This document shows, one piece after another, positions 23,671-35,101 of a stretch of DNA of 64,000 nucleotides. Positions within the stretch are counted from its first letter, which is position 1, and each line of letters starts with the position of its first letter. The position numbers and the translations under genes were made by a program. The notes below the pieces were generated by a model. The model worked only from the letters and a program-made list of their open reading frames with translations. It did no database searches and was not told where the DNA came from. The stretch is from Proteles cristata cristata (taxonomy: Eukaryota; Chordata; Mammalia; Carnivora; Hyaenidae), in the NCBI GenBank assembly GCA_017311185.1, contig JAESUZ010001519.1, positions 1-64,000 of the forward strand, in the 5' to 3' direction.

Positions 23671-25080
23671 AATCATTAAATATACATAAGAATCATTAAC
23701 AACGATATGTAAGTAACCATTTAATTATATATCCCTCTTGTATTTTTCTTTCTGCTTGAGAAAGGGAATCATGTTAGGATATCTATCCTAACTCTAGAAT
23801 ACATACGAGAAACAAACACTTCCCCCAGTGATTACACATTAGCTGATTTATTATTTAGAATTAACTTTATCGTGATAGTATCAACAGAGCCTTCATCAAG
23901 GTAATTTTGGTTTGTGGACGATACCATCTGCATTAAAATGCCAGCCATGTAAGTGAGTATGGTTAGGAGATAATATTTAATTGCTTAAAATCATTAAATC
24001 ATTCACTGTGATAGAATGTCTTCTGAATGGTGGGTATTTCTAAGGTTTGATTTTTTAGGTCTATCATCATGGAATCAAACTCGTTATATTATGATAAATA
24101 TTTTTTATTCTAATACAGGTAGACATGTTACATACCGAAATGCAGAGGAAATCTACCACATTAGTTCTAATTTAAGTTGCAACATAGAAAGAAACAAAGA
24201 AACACCCTTAACTGGGTGTAACGTGTAGATTAGTTTTCACTCTGAGAATGATGAATGGGGTGTGGTTGTCTGGGTCTCTAAAGAAGTCAGAATATCACAC
24301 GGGATATCCTCAGAGAGCAGAAAAAGCAATTAAGAAGAAGCAATGTGTTCCCTAAGAGCTCAGCTCTGCTTTTAAAAGGAAGCAAGTGCTGATGTCAGAG
24401 TGTCGGGGGAAGCCACTCTTGCTTGAGAGGGCGCGGGTGTGCTTGCTCTGTGAGACAGACACTAATGTGTGTCAGTTTGCCTGCACTCGAAAAGTTATTT
24501 GCGAGTATCTCTTAACCCTACCAAATCCCATGAGACTAGTCTTCTGTCTGCTGCCGTACCAAAGAAATTCCGTGACTACAAAATTAAGGCGATCTAGACC
24601 TGCAAATGTCACACAAAATGGAAGAAAAGTCCATCATTTCAACATTTAAAAAGTTAAACTAAGATCCTCAACGGCTCTTCAACCAGTGGCCTCCTGAGTT
24701 AGTTATCTGGGATATAGGATTTTGGTTTTTTCTTTTAATTCCTCTCTGGAATGTATTGCGTGTCTTGTTTATACAATCCTACTTTTCCAGGAAATCTCTG
24801 ACATAAAGCAGACACTTAAGAAATGTTTGCTTCTCTGTATCCTGACCTTTAAAACACAGAACAGCAGAGACTGAAAACAATCACAAACCCTAGGCCAAAT
24901 ACCATGTTATTTACCGGTTTATGTGCAAACCAAAGCCAAAATATACACATTTACAAACTTAAGCACCCAAACATACAGGACATTTTAAAAGACTGGCTTT
25001 GAGTTTAGAAGTTTTTGAATTTTAACAAGTAATCCTGATCGAAATGCCCTGAGAGGAATAAATACATCAAGAAATGTGAT
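23671..25080. other. Unique AT-rich DNA
   Basis: No gene recognised. The plus-strand frame 24386-24649 (87 codons) is Cys- and Arg-rich with no family features. A MIR tail-like scrap (ACATAAAGCAGACACTTAAG) lies near 24800. Confidence 0.4.
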
Positions 25081-25097
25081 TCTGGTCACCACATCTT

Positions 25098-25354
25098 TTT
25101 ATATATATATATATATATTATTTTTTTATTTATTTCTAGAGAGAGAGAGAGAGAGAGAGAGCATGAGCAGGGGAGGGTCAGAGAGAGAGGGAGTCACAGA
25201 CTGAAACAGGCTCCAGGGAGCTGGCAGTCAGCACAGAGCCCGACGCGGGGCTCGAACCCACGAACCGCGAGATCATGACCTAAGCGAAAGTCGGACGCTT
25301 AACCGACTAAGCCACCCAGGCGCCCCTCAACCGACTAAGCCACCCAGGCGCCCC
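25098..25354 (-). mobile_element. CAN SINE, young subfamily, with duplicated head
   Basis: A perfect 17-bp target duplication, TCTGGTCACCACATCTT, lies at 25081-25097 and 25355-25371. Within it is a young SINE whose terminal head segment is present twice (25300-25327 and 25328-25354, one base different). The tail contains (TA)n at 25101-25119. The centre lacks part of the usual GGCTCTGAGCTGG segment. Confidence 0.96.
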
Positions 25355-25503
25355 TCTGGTCACCACATCTTGGATAGGTAATCACAGCCATGGTTTACCA
25401 AGTGTGAGAGCAAGGGACCAGAGGCAGATTTCCCTGACGATCCCAGAGCAAGCAGACTGCCTGGTTCTCAATAACTATTTACTAAAAGAATTAAAGTAGT
25501 TAA

Positions 25504-25690
25504 GACAAGGGGTACCTGGGGGGCTCCGTCAGTTGAGTGTCTGACCCTTGCTCAGGTCACGATCTCACGGTTCATGGGTTTGAGTCCCATGTCGGGCTCT
25601 ATGGGGACAGTGCACAGCCTGCTTGAGATTCTCTCTCTCTCTCAAAAGAAATAAACTTCAAAAAAAACAAGCGTATGTTAATATAAAAAA
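25504..25690 (+). mobile_element. CAN SINE (short, diverged)
   Basis: GGGGTACCTGGGGGGCTCCG head. The 3' CT-rich part is shortened. Target repeats approximately TAAAGTAGTTAAGA and TTAAGTAGTTAAGA on the two sides. Confidence 0.88.
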
Positions 25691-27080
25691 AATTAAGTAG
25701 TTAAGAAAAAAGAAGGATTTCTTAGGTGAGTGAAGGTAGAATGCTGTCTAGTAGAACCTGGCCAACTTCAGGCTAAGAGATCAGGGAGGCTCCGAAAGAG
25801 AGCGGGGGTAGAGATGAGGCAGGGACGAGGGGAGATCCCTTTCACACTCGTCTCTCTGTCCCTGTGTCTGATGTCCTGTCCTTTCTTGTTTCCTCCTCAC
25901 AGTTCTTCACTTTTCTGTTTTCTTCTTTATTCTATTGCCCTTGGCCAACGGCTTCTAGCGTATCGCGTTTCTTCTCTTTATGGACTGATTCCTACCTCTT
26001 GTCACCAGCGCTACGACTCCAGTCTCTTTAACTGACTATTAATTATGGTTTCGTCCAAAGTCTTGAAGCAAAAGTAGCAATAAATTGTGTTTAATGGGCA
26101 CATTCTGTCAGGCTATAGAGAGGCACAGAAGAATTGAGACAGGGCTTGGAGCCAAGATAACAAAGCGGTGTAACAGTCCTCAGCCAGCTCTATTGAAAGA
26201 AGAGTTACTCTTCTTTCATGAGGAGGTAACGGGAGGAGAATGATGAGATTTTCCCACTCAGTCATAATCGGTTCAAAAACAAACCCTGGTCCCACTGGGG
26301 GCCATCATACTGAAGGTCCCCACAGAGGCGACCTTTGATTCAGGTGCAGGAGTTTAGTGGCGGTAAAGCAACAGCAATTGCACGATACTTCTCTAAAACG
26401 AAAGCAAGCTAAGAAGAGCAGTGTAGACAAAACAACACTTCCCCAGGTGAAACTCTGAAAACAGACTTTCCCTTTAAGACACTCGGCTGAAGGGATTCCA
26501 TAGTTTAGAGAAGTATGTTTATAACACCAAGTAAGGAAGCATCCAGCTTGTCTGATTCAAACTTTCTCCTGAAGGATGGGACACTTAGAGAAAAGAACAC
26601 CCATCATATTCACACAGATAGATGACTTTTTCCCAGTCCTGTGTCCAGCTCCTAAATCGAGAGACAAAGCATTTTCAGAATCCAGAAGGAGCCCTTCGCC
26701 CCCACCCAGGTACAGCCCACGACAGCCCCTGCGTAACCACCACCCTACAGTCTGCTTTTGCCTGGTGGTGTGCTTTGTACAGTACTGAACATATTTCACT
26801 TTTTATTCATTTACTGCTAATAACTTTTAATATTCCTAAATAACTTTCATGTGACCAGACTTTTTTTTTCTTGGAAGTAACATGAATGGGATGGAAAACC
26901 TCTGTGAATTAATAATTTACATAGAAATTTACCAATGCGATGACTATCTTTGATATATTTAAGACAATTATGTCAGTGATTATGTGGCATAATCAGAAAG
27001 TTACAGCAATATGTAATCCCAAGGAATTTTATGAACTGAGGGAAAAGGGAAATACTTCACTGATCAGTATATTAATCTAT
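25691..27080. other. Unique DNA
   Basis: No recognised gene or repeat. The plus-strand frame 25730-26035 (101 codons) is Arg-rich and then Ser/Phe/Leu-rich, a translation of purine- then pyrimidine-rich DNA. Opposed frames at 26557-26843 show no domain. Confidence 0.4.
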
Positions 27081-27082
27081 TG

Positions 27083-27290
27083 GGGGAACTGGGTTGTTCA
27101 GTCGGTTAAGCAGATTTCGGATTTCAGATCAGATCATGATCCCTGGGTCATGGGATCAAGCCCCACTTAGGGCTCCTCGCTGAGTGTGGTGCCTGCTTGA
27201 GATTCTATCTCTTTCTGCCCCTCATCCATTGCTTGCATGCACTCACCCTCTCTAAAAATAGTACTACTAATAATAATTTATAAACACATA
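27083..27290 (+). mobile_element. Old carnivore-wide CAN SINE
   Basis: GTTGTTCAGTCGGTTAAGC, ATCATGATCCCTGGGTCATG, GGATCAAGCCCCACTTAGGG and GAGATTCTATCTC identify the older form. Tail decayed to AATAATAATTTAT. Confidence 0.8.
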
Positions 27291-27337
27291 CACAAACTTA
27301 AAATGTTTAAGTTGTCATACTACGGAATTAAGTAATG

Positions 27338-27558
27338 TTTATTTATTTTTTAAATGTTTATTTTTGAGAGAGAGAGAGACAGTGCACACGCCTAAGTGGG
27401 GGAGGGGCAGAGAGAGAGGGAGACTCAGAATCTGAAGGAGGCTCCAGGCTCTGAGCTGTCAGCACAGAGCCCACCTCAGGGCTTGAACTCAGGAATCGCG
27501 AGATCATGACCTGAGCCAAAGGCCGATGCTTAGCTGACTGAGCCACCCAGGTGCCCCC
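27338..27558 (-). mobile_element. CAN SINE (older type)
   Basis: Complete copy from AATGTTTATTTTTGAGAG to GAGCCACCCAGGTGCCCCC. The flanking ATGTTTA/ATGTTTACTTAAA repeats are partly tail-derived. Confidence 0.93.
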
Positions 27559-27959
27559 ATGTTTACTTAAAAAGAACAATTTGGAAGTTATTACAAACAA
27601 ACATAAAATTCTCTATCATTGTCCAAAGGCCTACATCCAAAGAACGGATAAAGCCTCCGTTTGATAAGAAATGATAAGGACAGTTCCTGGGACATTTTGA
27701 TGGTCCAGTTTTTTGATTCAACTTGTAAAAAAGCTAATGCAGTCCCAGGTTGCAGAAAAAGAAGCAAAATCTCCAGAAAGAATATCCTTATATGCTCTGA
27801 AACTGTCAGACTCCTTTTGGCGTCTCTCATGTTCTTGTTGTACCTTAAAAGAGACATTTGCAAACGAGGTTGTCTGGAGGACAGCAACCTATTTGTTCAG
27901 AAGGTGTGGTAAGAGTGCTGTAATGAATGGTTGAAGAAAAAGGACTTTGGGGTAGAGAA

Positions 27960-28270
27960 CAGAGTTTGGGGGACATGACAGCTGTCTTCAGATATTTTAA
28001 GAGTTGTCATGGGAACAGTGAAATGGATTTAATCTAAACTTCTCATGAGAAGAGAGCTTGCAAAAATTAAGTAGCAAGGAAAAGGTTTTGCTAAATATAT
28101 ATTTTAAAAGTCTTACCTAATAATTACGGTCACCCAATAGTGGGATTGGCTGACTCAGAAGACAGTCCCCTATTAGAGTAGAACTTAATCTTCAGGAAAA
28201 TAATTTTCAACAAATTTAAGGAAGTTCTGCCTAATGATGATAATTTCCAGCAATAGAATATGCTGACTGG
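27960..28270 (+). repeat. Possible ancient interspersed repeat, two partial copies
   Basis: GTCTTCAGATATTTTAAG with TTGTCATGGGAACAG, then CAATAGTGGGATTGGCTGAC (28135) and again CAATAGAATATGCTGAC (28251), recall an old mammalian interspersed repeat whose name I cannot give. The second phrase seems to be a partial second copy. Confidence 0.35.
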
Positions 28271-28449
28271 AAAAGGCAATGAGTTACATAGTTCTCAAGC
28301 ATCCACAGAGAGAAGACTGCATTTCAGGATGTTTCTGCCTACACGGGACAACAGCACAGAGGACAGACTCCACAGCCTCTTTGAATGTTGAGTTTCAATG
28401 ATTTTACATTTTATAGTCATTAAGAAAGGGTTTCTATGACCTATTTTTC

Positions 28450-28675
28450 TTTTTTTATGTTTATTAATGTTGAGAGACAGAGAGAGAGGGAGGATGAACT
28501 GGGGTGGGGGAGGAGAGAGAGAAGGAGAGAGAGAAGGAGAGATAGAACCCCAAGCAGGCTCTGCACTGTCAGCAAAGAGCCCGACCCGGGGGCTCAAACC
28601 CATGAACCATGAGATCATGACCTGAACAGAAATTAAGAGGCGGAGGCTTAACTGACTAAACCACCCAGGCGCCCC
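28450..28675 (-). mobile_element. CAN SINE (older type)
   Basis: Complete copy ending CCACCCAGGCGCCCC. Target repeats ACCTATTTTTCTTT and ACCTACTTTTCTTCC on the two sides. Confidence 0.93.
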
Positions 28676-28689
28676 TACCTACTTTTCTT

Positions 28690-29827
28690 CCAAAAGATTG
28701 ATATAATTATGTGGTTAAATTTTGCAGTAAGTTTTAACCCTTGGGCAAATGTATTTTCTTAAATAACTAAACCCACTGAAACATTCTGCCTTAGCAGCTA
28801 GTGAGTTGCCGAACTATCTCATACACCCAGGGTACCAATAAGGATGACCGGAGTAATGATGCCCCCTAGTCTCAGTGGTTTTAAAGAATAAAGCTCATCG
28901 CTTGGCCTGACTAGTGTCCATGCAAGATGCCTCCACCTCTCCACCTGAGGGCCACACCTTCCTCAATCTGGCCCCAGGGAGAAAAGCAGCCACTCTGCTG
29001 CACGGGAGGGCGGTGTGGTGGGGGGGGTGACGAGAGGCTCCCAACTGAAATTAGTCCATTGCAGCTCATTGCCTTGCCAGGGACCAACGAGAGCTCATAG
29101 TTATTGATCTGATGTTATTCAGCAATGAGAAACGGCCTCTGTCCTGAGGAACTGGGGAATTGAAATGACGTTCATATATTAAGATGCTTCTGCCGCCACC
29201 ACCCCCTTCTATCCCTGTGCTTTTCTCCCCAGGAATAAAAAATAAAATTTAAAATCCTCCCCAAGGATGTCTATCTTTATGTCACCAAAACCCATTTTTG
29301 AGGGCAGCAGACAAGAAGACGGAGCTGTGAGTAGTGCTATCTTGTCACAACAGCGAAACACTAAACATACTCAGATCCTTGCTTTCAGCGACCTTAAGAG
29401 GCATTGGCTGTTGTGTGTCCAATTTTAATTGTTTGAAAAGCATTACCTCTGCAGCTTAAATATCTACCTGTGTCCCTCCCTGTTTCTGCTTTCATGTGTT
29501 CTTTCTCCTCACTCCTCTTTGCCTCGTGAATTATTTCTCTTTTGTTTTCATAATCTATCATTTTAAATGGAATTGTCCTGACGGGTCTCACCAAGCCATG
29601 CCCAATGACAAGCAGCAGTTCAGACAGTTTCAATATTTAACAAATCTGTGTGGAATGTCCCCATGTGTCAAGATGGAGACGAAGTATAGGATTTAGTGGT
29701 AAGCGGGCCAGCGCCCCTGACCTCAAAGAAATAACAGTCCTGTAGGGGAGTCTAGAAATCAAATACACAGTCATCATGGAGAATCTCATAAATGTAGACA
29801 TATTTCCCATCTTCCTTGTTTTCACTG
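28690..29827. other. Unique DNA
   Basis: No recognised gene. 28,900-29,060 is GC-richer, with a G-run of eight at about 29019-29026. Short opposed frames at 29394-29825 have no family features. Confidence 0.4.
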
Positions 29828-29840
29828 CCCTCTAGTATTT

Positions 29841-30071
29841 GTTTACTTTTCTTAATAGTTTATTGTCAAGTTGGTTTCCATACAACACCGAGTGCTCATC
29901 CCAACAAGTGCCCATCACCCCCTCCCCCTCCCCCCCACCTCCATCAGTCCTCAGTGTGTTCTCAGCATTCAAGAGTCTCTCATGGTTTGCCTCCCTCCCT
30001 CTCCCCAACTATTTTTCCCTTCTTCTCCCCCACAGTGCTCCGTTAAGTTCCTCCTAATCCACTTATACTAA
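29841..30071 (-). mobile_element. Short 5'-truncated L1 insertion (3' UTR only)
   Basis: About 230 bp, the reverse complement of the L1 3' UTR at 1670-1890. It starts with the tail side (AGTTTATTGTCAAGTTGG) and ends at CTCCTAATCCACTTATACTA. A perfect 13-bp target duplication CCCTCTAGTATTT (29828-29840 and 30072-30084) proves an independent insertion rather than a leftover. Confidence 0.95.
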
Positions 30072-30084
30072 CCCTCTAGTATTT

Positions 30085-32750
30085 AAACACATTTAGTCCC
30101 AAATGGAAAATCCATCTAACATGGATTCCCAAGTGCCCATCCCTGACTGACTCCCTGAGATGCTCAGTAGGGGCTTATTATAAATATAGCTTCTTGGGAT
30201 CTTTACCAAGAAGTTCAGATCTGTAAGTTTAGAAGGAGTCCTGGGAATATGTAATTTTCCAAAGTTTCCAAGATGACTCTTCTATACAATCAAGCCTTGG
30301 AACTTCTGCATTAGAGCAAAGAGTGAGATCGCCTTTCCTCACACTTAAACCAATATAGACACAGAAAAAAACAGGCAATGAAGAGTATTTTAATAAAATT
30401 AATAAGGGCAGATCGGTGTCTTCCTGCAAACCAAAATATCAAAGGTAATCTAGATCTAATTTTAAAATAGAGATTTTTATGAGTAACTTGTGGGTATAGG
30501 GAAAATACTGTTTCTTAGCATGAAATGGTAGAAATGGGGCAGCCCCTAACCTGACCTGTGATGACACGCATGACTGGTTGGGAATATATAATAGACAGGC
30601 TACACTACTCGCTATAACCAATTTTTATCAAAGTCACATTAAATGGGTAAATAACTTACAAAATTTTTTTGGGTTCCACCCACACAAATTGGGTGGAATT
30701 AAAAATACACAATCAAGAATCTGTACAAAACCAAAGGCAAGAACAATTGTTCAAGGACAATTTATGTTGCCTCAGAGGTAGGAGGCTCATCTAGTAAGGA
30801 AGATATCTTGAATAAAATGGACCAAAGTGGCTAAATAAGAAAAACAAGAAGTTATCAAGTTTGAGAAAGAGGCATTTGGGAGAGCTAAAAGGATTATAAA
30901 ATGAAGTTAAGGAAGTGATAAATAAATCAATATACATCAGCAATGGGTCAGGAAAGAGAGATTGTGTGGGAGTTTAAAGCACATGCAAAGGCATTTTTCA
31001 AGTACCCGAGGAACTGATATGAAAATTTATTGAGCAAAAAGACAGAATGTATATCTCATACATAACCACATAGCTAAGTGCCCTGGCTTATTCCCAGAGC
31101 TGAATATGGGAATTCAACTAGCAAAGTGGGGTTTGGGAGAGGATCATTTAAATTCTATTGTATGTCCAGATCCCAAGCCCTGGGAATAGAGCATCCATCC
31201 ACAAAGAGAGGAATTGCAAATATTAGATCCAAAGCAGCTGACGGTGCAGAACTAGAAGGCATCAGACAAAGAAGAGATACAATAAAATCCAGCAACTCAT
31301 AAATAAACTAGTAAGCTAGGAGAGTCCACACAATTCCAATAAATCTGTAAAGCCACGGAGGTCACGTTTAGGTTGAAATCAGCAGAGTTATCCAACATCA
31401 CATAAGGCTCTTGCATGGGGGGAAAGGCGAATATTAATTCATCAGAAATCAGAAACGCGGAGCAAGATGAAAAAGTACACTGCACAGCTGATAAACCTCA
31501 GAGCAGCCAAGTAATTTAGGGTTTCGTGAGAAATCCGGCTGCATTTGGGGCCCAGGTCTTGGAGGAGAAAGTAATATCCCAGAACATATCAAATGCTCTC
31601 CAAGTGTAACAACACGCATCAACACTGTTAGGAGGCTTGCGAATTAAGGCCAGCTTTGGAGCATTATGGACAGTTTGGGTCATCTCATTAGGGGACTGGT
31701 CACAGTCCACTGCCTGACATCTGACACTCACTGTTTTTAAGCACAGGCCTGCTTCTTGTATTATTAATTTCTACCTAAGGGCAAATGCCAAGAGAACTTA
31801 CTTTCGTTTCTGCCTCCTGCTGCCATTTCAACTGTCAAGAACAGCAGGAGTCAAAAATGAAAGGTACCACCTTAAAGAAAAGCTGTGCCACGGTGTCATT
31901 TTAAAAACTGACAGCTTTGTGCAGTCCCAAATCGTAAGGGAAAGGAATTGTCACTTGTGCCTCCCATTGCCATTTTGACAAAGGAAGACATTCTCCCACA
32001 TCCAAAGGCAACGGTAATTTTAAAATGGCAAGTAGAAACATTGCGCAAGTGGCAAGTGGGGACGGTCTTTACCCCAATGACTGTAAACTATTGTGAGACG
32101 GGGAAGAGCTGAGAGACTATTCACAAAAACAAAGGCAAGAAAGAAAGAGAAAAGAAAAAAACAACCTGAGAAAATGATTTTTCTGTCTGACCTTTAATAT
32201 AATCATGAGGGTCTAATGTACAATGTGAGAGAGCACAGGATGATAAAGTAATGCCAGGGCCTTAGGTAATTTTATCTAAAAATAAGGAACCTATATTATT
32301 TTGTATTTTGTTGAAAAGGTGATCGGGAAAAGACAACTCTGAAGGAGTCAAGACTCTGAAATGGAAAGAGCAGACAGCTGCTTCAAGACTAACTCGTAAT
32401 TCCAGGATATGTGAAAATAAATAAACAAATAAAAATAAAGGAAAGAAAAAGGAAAAAGAAAAGGAAAAAAGGAAAAAGATAAGAAAATTTATTTATTTTC
32501 AAACTTAAAAATTAAATGTTAAGAAAGGGCTCACGGATCCTGGTACGATTTTTTTTTTCTCCTCTGAGTGCCACTGATATTGAAGAGGCAGAGAAGCAGA
32601 GTAGTCACGATAATGAGATAAAGTTTTGAAGGCACAAGTGTGGGAAAAGGCCATTGATTGAAAGGAAAAACAAGATAGATACCCATCTTTTTTTCCCCTT
32701 CAGATAACTGTCCCGAAATAGAAGCATTTGGAGGAAACACAAATTGCCAC
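30085..32750. other. Unique AT-rich DNA with a purine-rich run
   Basis: No gene recognised in 2.6 kb. 32,415-32,485 is an A/G-rich low-complexity run built from AAATAAATAAAC and GGAAAAAG units. Several 60-75 codon frames (30229-30781, 31078-31302, 31516-31731) have no domain or splice context. Confidence 0.45.
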
Positions 32751-32770
32751 GCTTAATGGCCTTACTTTCT

Positions 32771-32989
32771 TTCTTTCTTTTATTTATTTATTTATTTCTA
32801 GGACAGAGAGAGAGAGACAGCGTGAGCAGGGGAGGGTCAGAGAGAGAGGGAGTCACAGACTGAAACAGGCTCCAGGCTCTGAGCTGGCAGTCAGCACAGA
32901 GCCCGACGCGGGGCTCGAACCCACGAACCGCGAGATCATGACCCAAGCGAAAGTCGGACGCTTAACCGACTAAGCCACCCAGGCGCCCT
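32771..32989 (-). mobile_element. CAN SINE, young CTTAG subfamily
   Basis: Near-consensus copy with a perfect 14-bp target duplication TGGCCTTACTTTCT (32757-32770 and 32990-33003). (TTTC)n and (TTTA)n runs occur in the tail. Confidence 0.97.
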
Positions 32990-33003
32990 TGGCCTTACTT
33001 TCT

Positions 33004-33741
33004 AACAAGAGATACGGTGAGTTCAATTCTGTTCCCCTCCTCTGAGAACGGACGGTATTCGGACACGCAAGACAATCGCAGGGAAAACTTTGGGGGCCTG
33101 TGCCCGTCTGCATCGAGCTGGCACTCCCCTGCAAACAGGGACAGGGTCCGGGACAGATAAGGACGAGGTAGAAGGAGACAGGGGAGTTTCCTGGAAGATC
33201 TGCTTCGCCTGGAATGTGTTGACTCAAATCCGTGTCAGAATCACACAACGGGAGTGCAGACATGAACCAAATATACGATATTGTCTTGGGAAATTTAAGG
33301 TAAGCCCAGTTTGATAAGAGAACGTGCAAAGATGCTCAAGGAAGCCTCCACACCCCTCCCAAAAGTTAACAGTGATACAGACCGTCAGAGGACAATCACG
33401 ATCGGCAACATTGTAACAGACAAGGATGCCTTAAGGGCCAAGCGCCCTCCCCTCTCACAGGTGTATTCCTATCCAAGACTGAGCTACAAAATGCAGCAAT
33501 ATCGCGCAGAGGGCTGCAACGGCTCATGTTCAGAGCACTGTCAAGCAGATGAACGGTTTCTTCTACTGAGTCAGTGTTAGGAACTTTCAAAGAAGGGGCT
33601 GGGCATTGCTCAGTAATCTGAGCCACAGTCTGTAATGATCCGAGTGGTGGATGAGGAGGTTACCTAGGACAATATTCTGGGAGCTTTTCTTCTCCAATCT
33701 TCTCCAATATGAGGAACTTCTAACTACCTTCAATCAGAAGA
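33004..33741. other. Unique, CpG-containing DNA
   Basis: A plus-strand frame is open from about 33050 to 33314. A pyrimidine-rich acceptor-like string (TTCTGTTCCCCTCCTCTGAG) precedes it at 33027-33046, and a donor-like TTTAAG/GTAAGC lies near 33299. The peptide is Arg/Thr/Gly-rich and matches no family I know, so I treat it as unproven. A second frame at 33311-33580 also lacks features. Confidence 0.3.
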
Positions 33742-33877
33742 ATTTGCTCTACCTTTGTGGCAGTGGTAAAGCAGCGTGCAAGGAAAACGTTTCTCCCAGA
33801 AGCTCCTAAGTGGAGGGTGGATGCAGCAACCAGCCAAAAGAGAACACGGAACTGATGGGATGTCAGAGAGGAGACAT
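33742..33877 (-). repeat. Left arm of a 136-bp inverted repeat
   Basis: Pairs with 35102-35237 without gaps and with about eight mismatches in 136 bases (roughly 94 percent identity, counted by eye). On the minus strand it reads open through SSLTSHQFRVLFWLVAASTL. It is not a SINE, L1 or LTR that I recognise. Confidence 0.9.
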
Positions 33878-33976
33878 CTATAGGTAGTCTAATTTCTGCT
33901 ATTTGACATATAAAATGGTAGTCATGTTCTGACAGGTGGTGATCAGATCTGGAGTACGAAATTAACTCTCCTTTGC

Positions 33977-34144
33977 AGGGCACCTGGGTGGCTCAGTCAG
34001 TAATGCACCGGACTCTTGACTTTGGCTCAGGTCGTGATCTCACTGTTCATGGGATCGGGCCCCACCTCAGGCTTTCCACAGACAAGGCAGAGCCCACTCA
34101 GGCTTCTCTCTCTCTCCCTCTCTCTCTCTCAAAATGAATTAAAC
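33977..34144 (+). mobile_element. CAN SINE (diverged, shortened) in the inverted-repeat spacer
   Basis: GGGCACCTGGGTGGCTCAG head, then a diverged centre (CAGGCTTTCCACAGACAAGG) and TCAAAATGAATTAAAC end. A perfect 18-bp target duplication AAATTAACTCTCCTTTGC (33959-33976 and 34145-34162) bounds it. Confidence 0.93.
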
Positions 34145-34162
34145 AAATTAACTCTCCTTTGC

Positions 34163-35101
34163 TAAGATGCTTTGAAGGCAGACTAGTATATCTGAAATTA
34201 TTTATGGCCTTTTGAGTGAGAAATATCAAATATCAAAAAAGGTCTTTCAGAAATCTACCATTTACTAGTAGAACTTCAGAGAAATCAATTACCATCTTTC
34301 ATCCTGACATGGGGATAAATGAAGCCTCAAAGCCTGGGGAAAGTAAGCTGCTCCAAGGACCTTTCACCTAAGCCCACACTAGACTGTTCCCTTAACTAAA
34401 ATGCCTTCACTCAGAAAAGCCGATAGAAGGACACAAAACAAATCAGGCCCCAGGAGAAAGGATCCCTTTGAGTGCGCCACTGCTATAAAAGTTCACCAGA
34501 AGCAGCGCATCACGTGTCTGGGTGAGGGGCCTGGGTGTAACGTCCCCATCGCTCTCATTCACCTAAGACTGAAGGAAATCCAGGTGATGGAGATCCGACC
34601 CCCAAGTTTAGGGACGCCCTCAACCCAGATGTCAAGTCGGGCGCTTTGCAGAGTAAGGGCTGAATGAGGACTCCTGTGTGCGTATCGCGTCCACCGCTGC
34701 TTCACGGTCCCCTCCTCCCTTTTGACTTGCCTGCTTTGTCGCCTGCCCTCTCCCGCCCTCCAGCCTGCATGTGGTCTTGGGCTTCTGAGAAATTACAGAG
34801 CTCTGACCTTCCCCTGCTGCTGACCGCTGACTTCCCGATCCACCCTCTTTTCAGCCCAGCACCACGTTTAATTCTCGACTCCCCGCTTGCTTTCTGAGTC
34901 TGGGTTTCTAGGTCAGCCGCTGCCCATGCATCAGCCTGGCAGCTTGGGCGATGGCGCTCAGTGCAGGGCGACGATTTAACACTTGTAGTGCGCGTATTCG
35001 TGTCATGATTCCTGAAGGATTTAAATATGCATCACACAGGGTTTGTGATCAGGTTTTACAACGAGGGGACCTTGCTCACTTGCGACTACATCATGCATTG
35101 T
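34163..35101. other. Unique spacer of the inverted repeat, CpG-rich in its right half
   Basis: No repeat recognised. From about 34,480 to 35,000 the DNA is GC-richer than its surroundings and holds many CpG dinucleotides (for example around GCGTATCGCGTCC and GGGCGATGGCGC). That is unusual for methylated intergenic mammalian DNA and would fit a regulatory or promoter-like element. No TATA box or splice pattern is convincing. Confidence 0.5.

Noticed and set aside
24386..24649. 87-codon Cys-rich plus-strand frame
   Set aside because: No cysteine spacing typical of a known domain, and no signal peptide, splice or poly(A) context.
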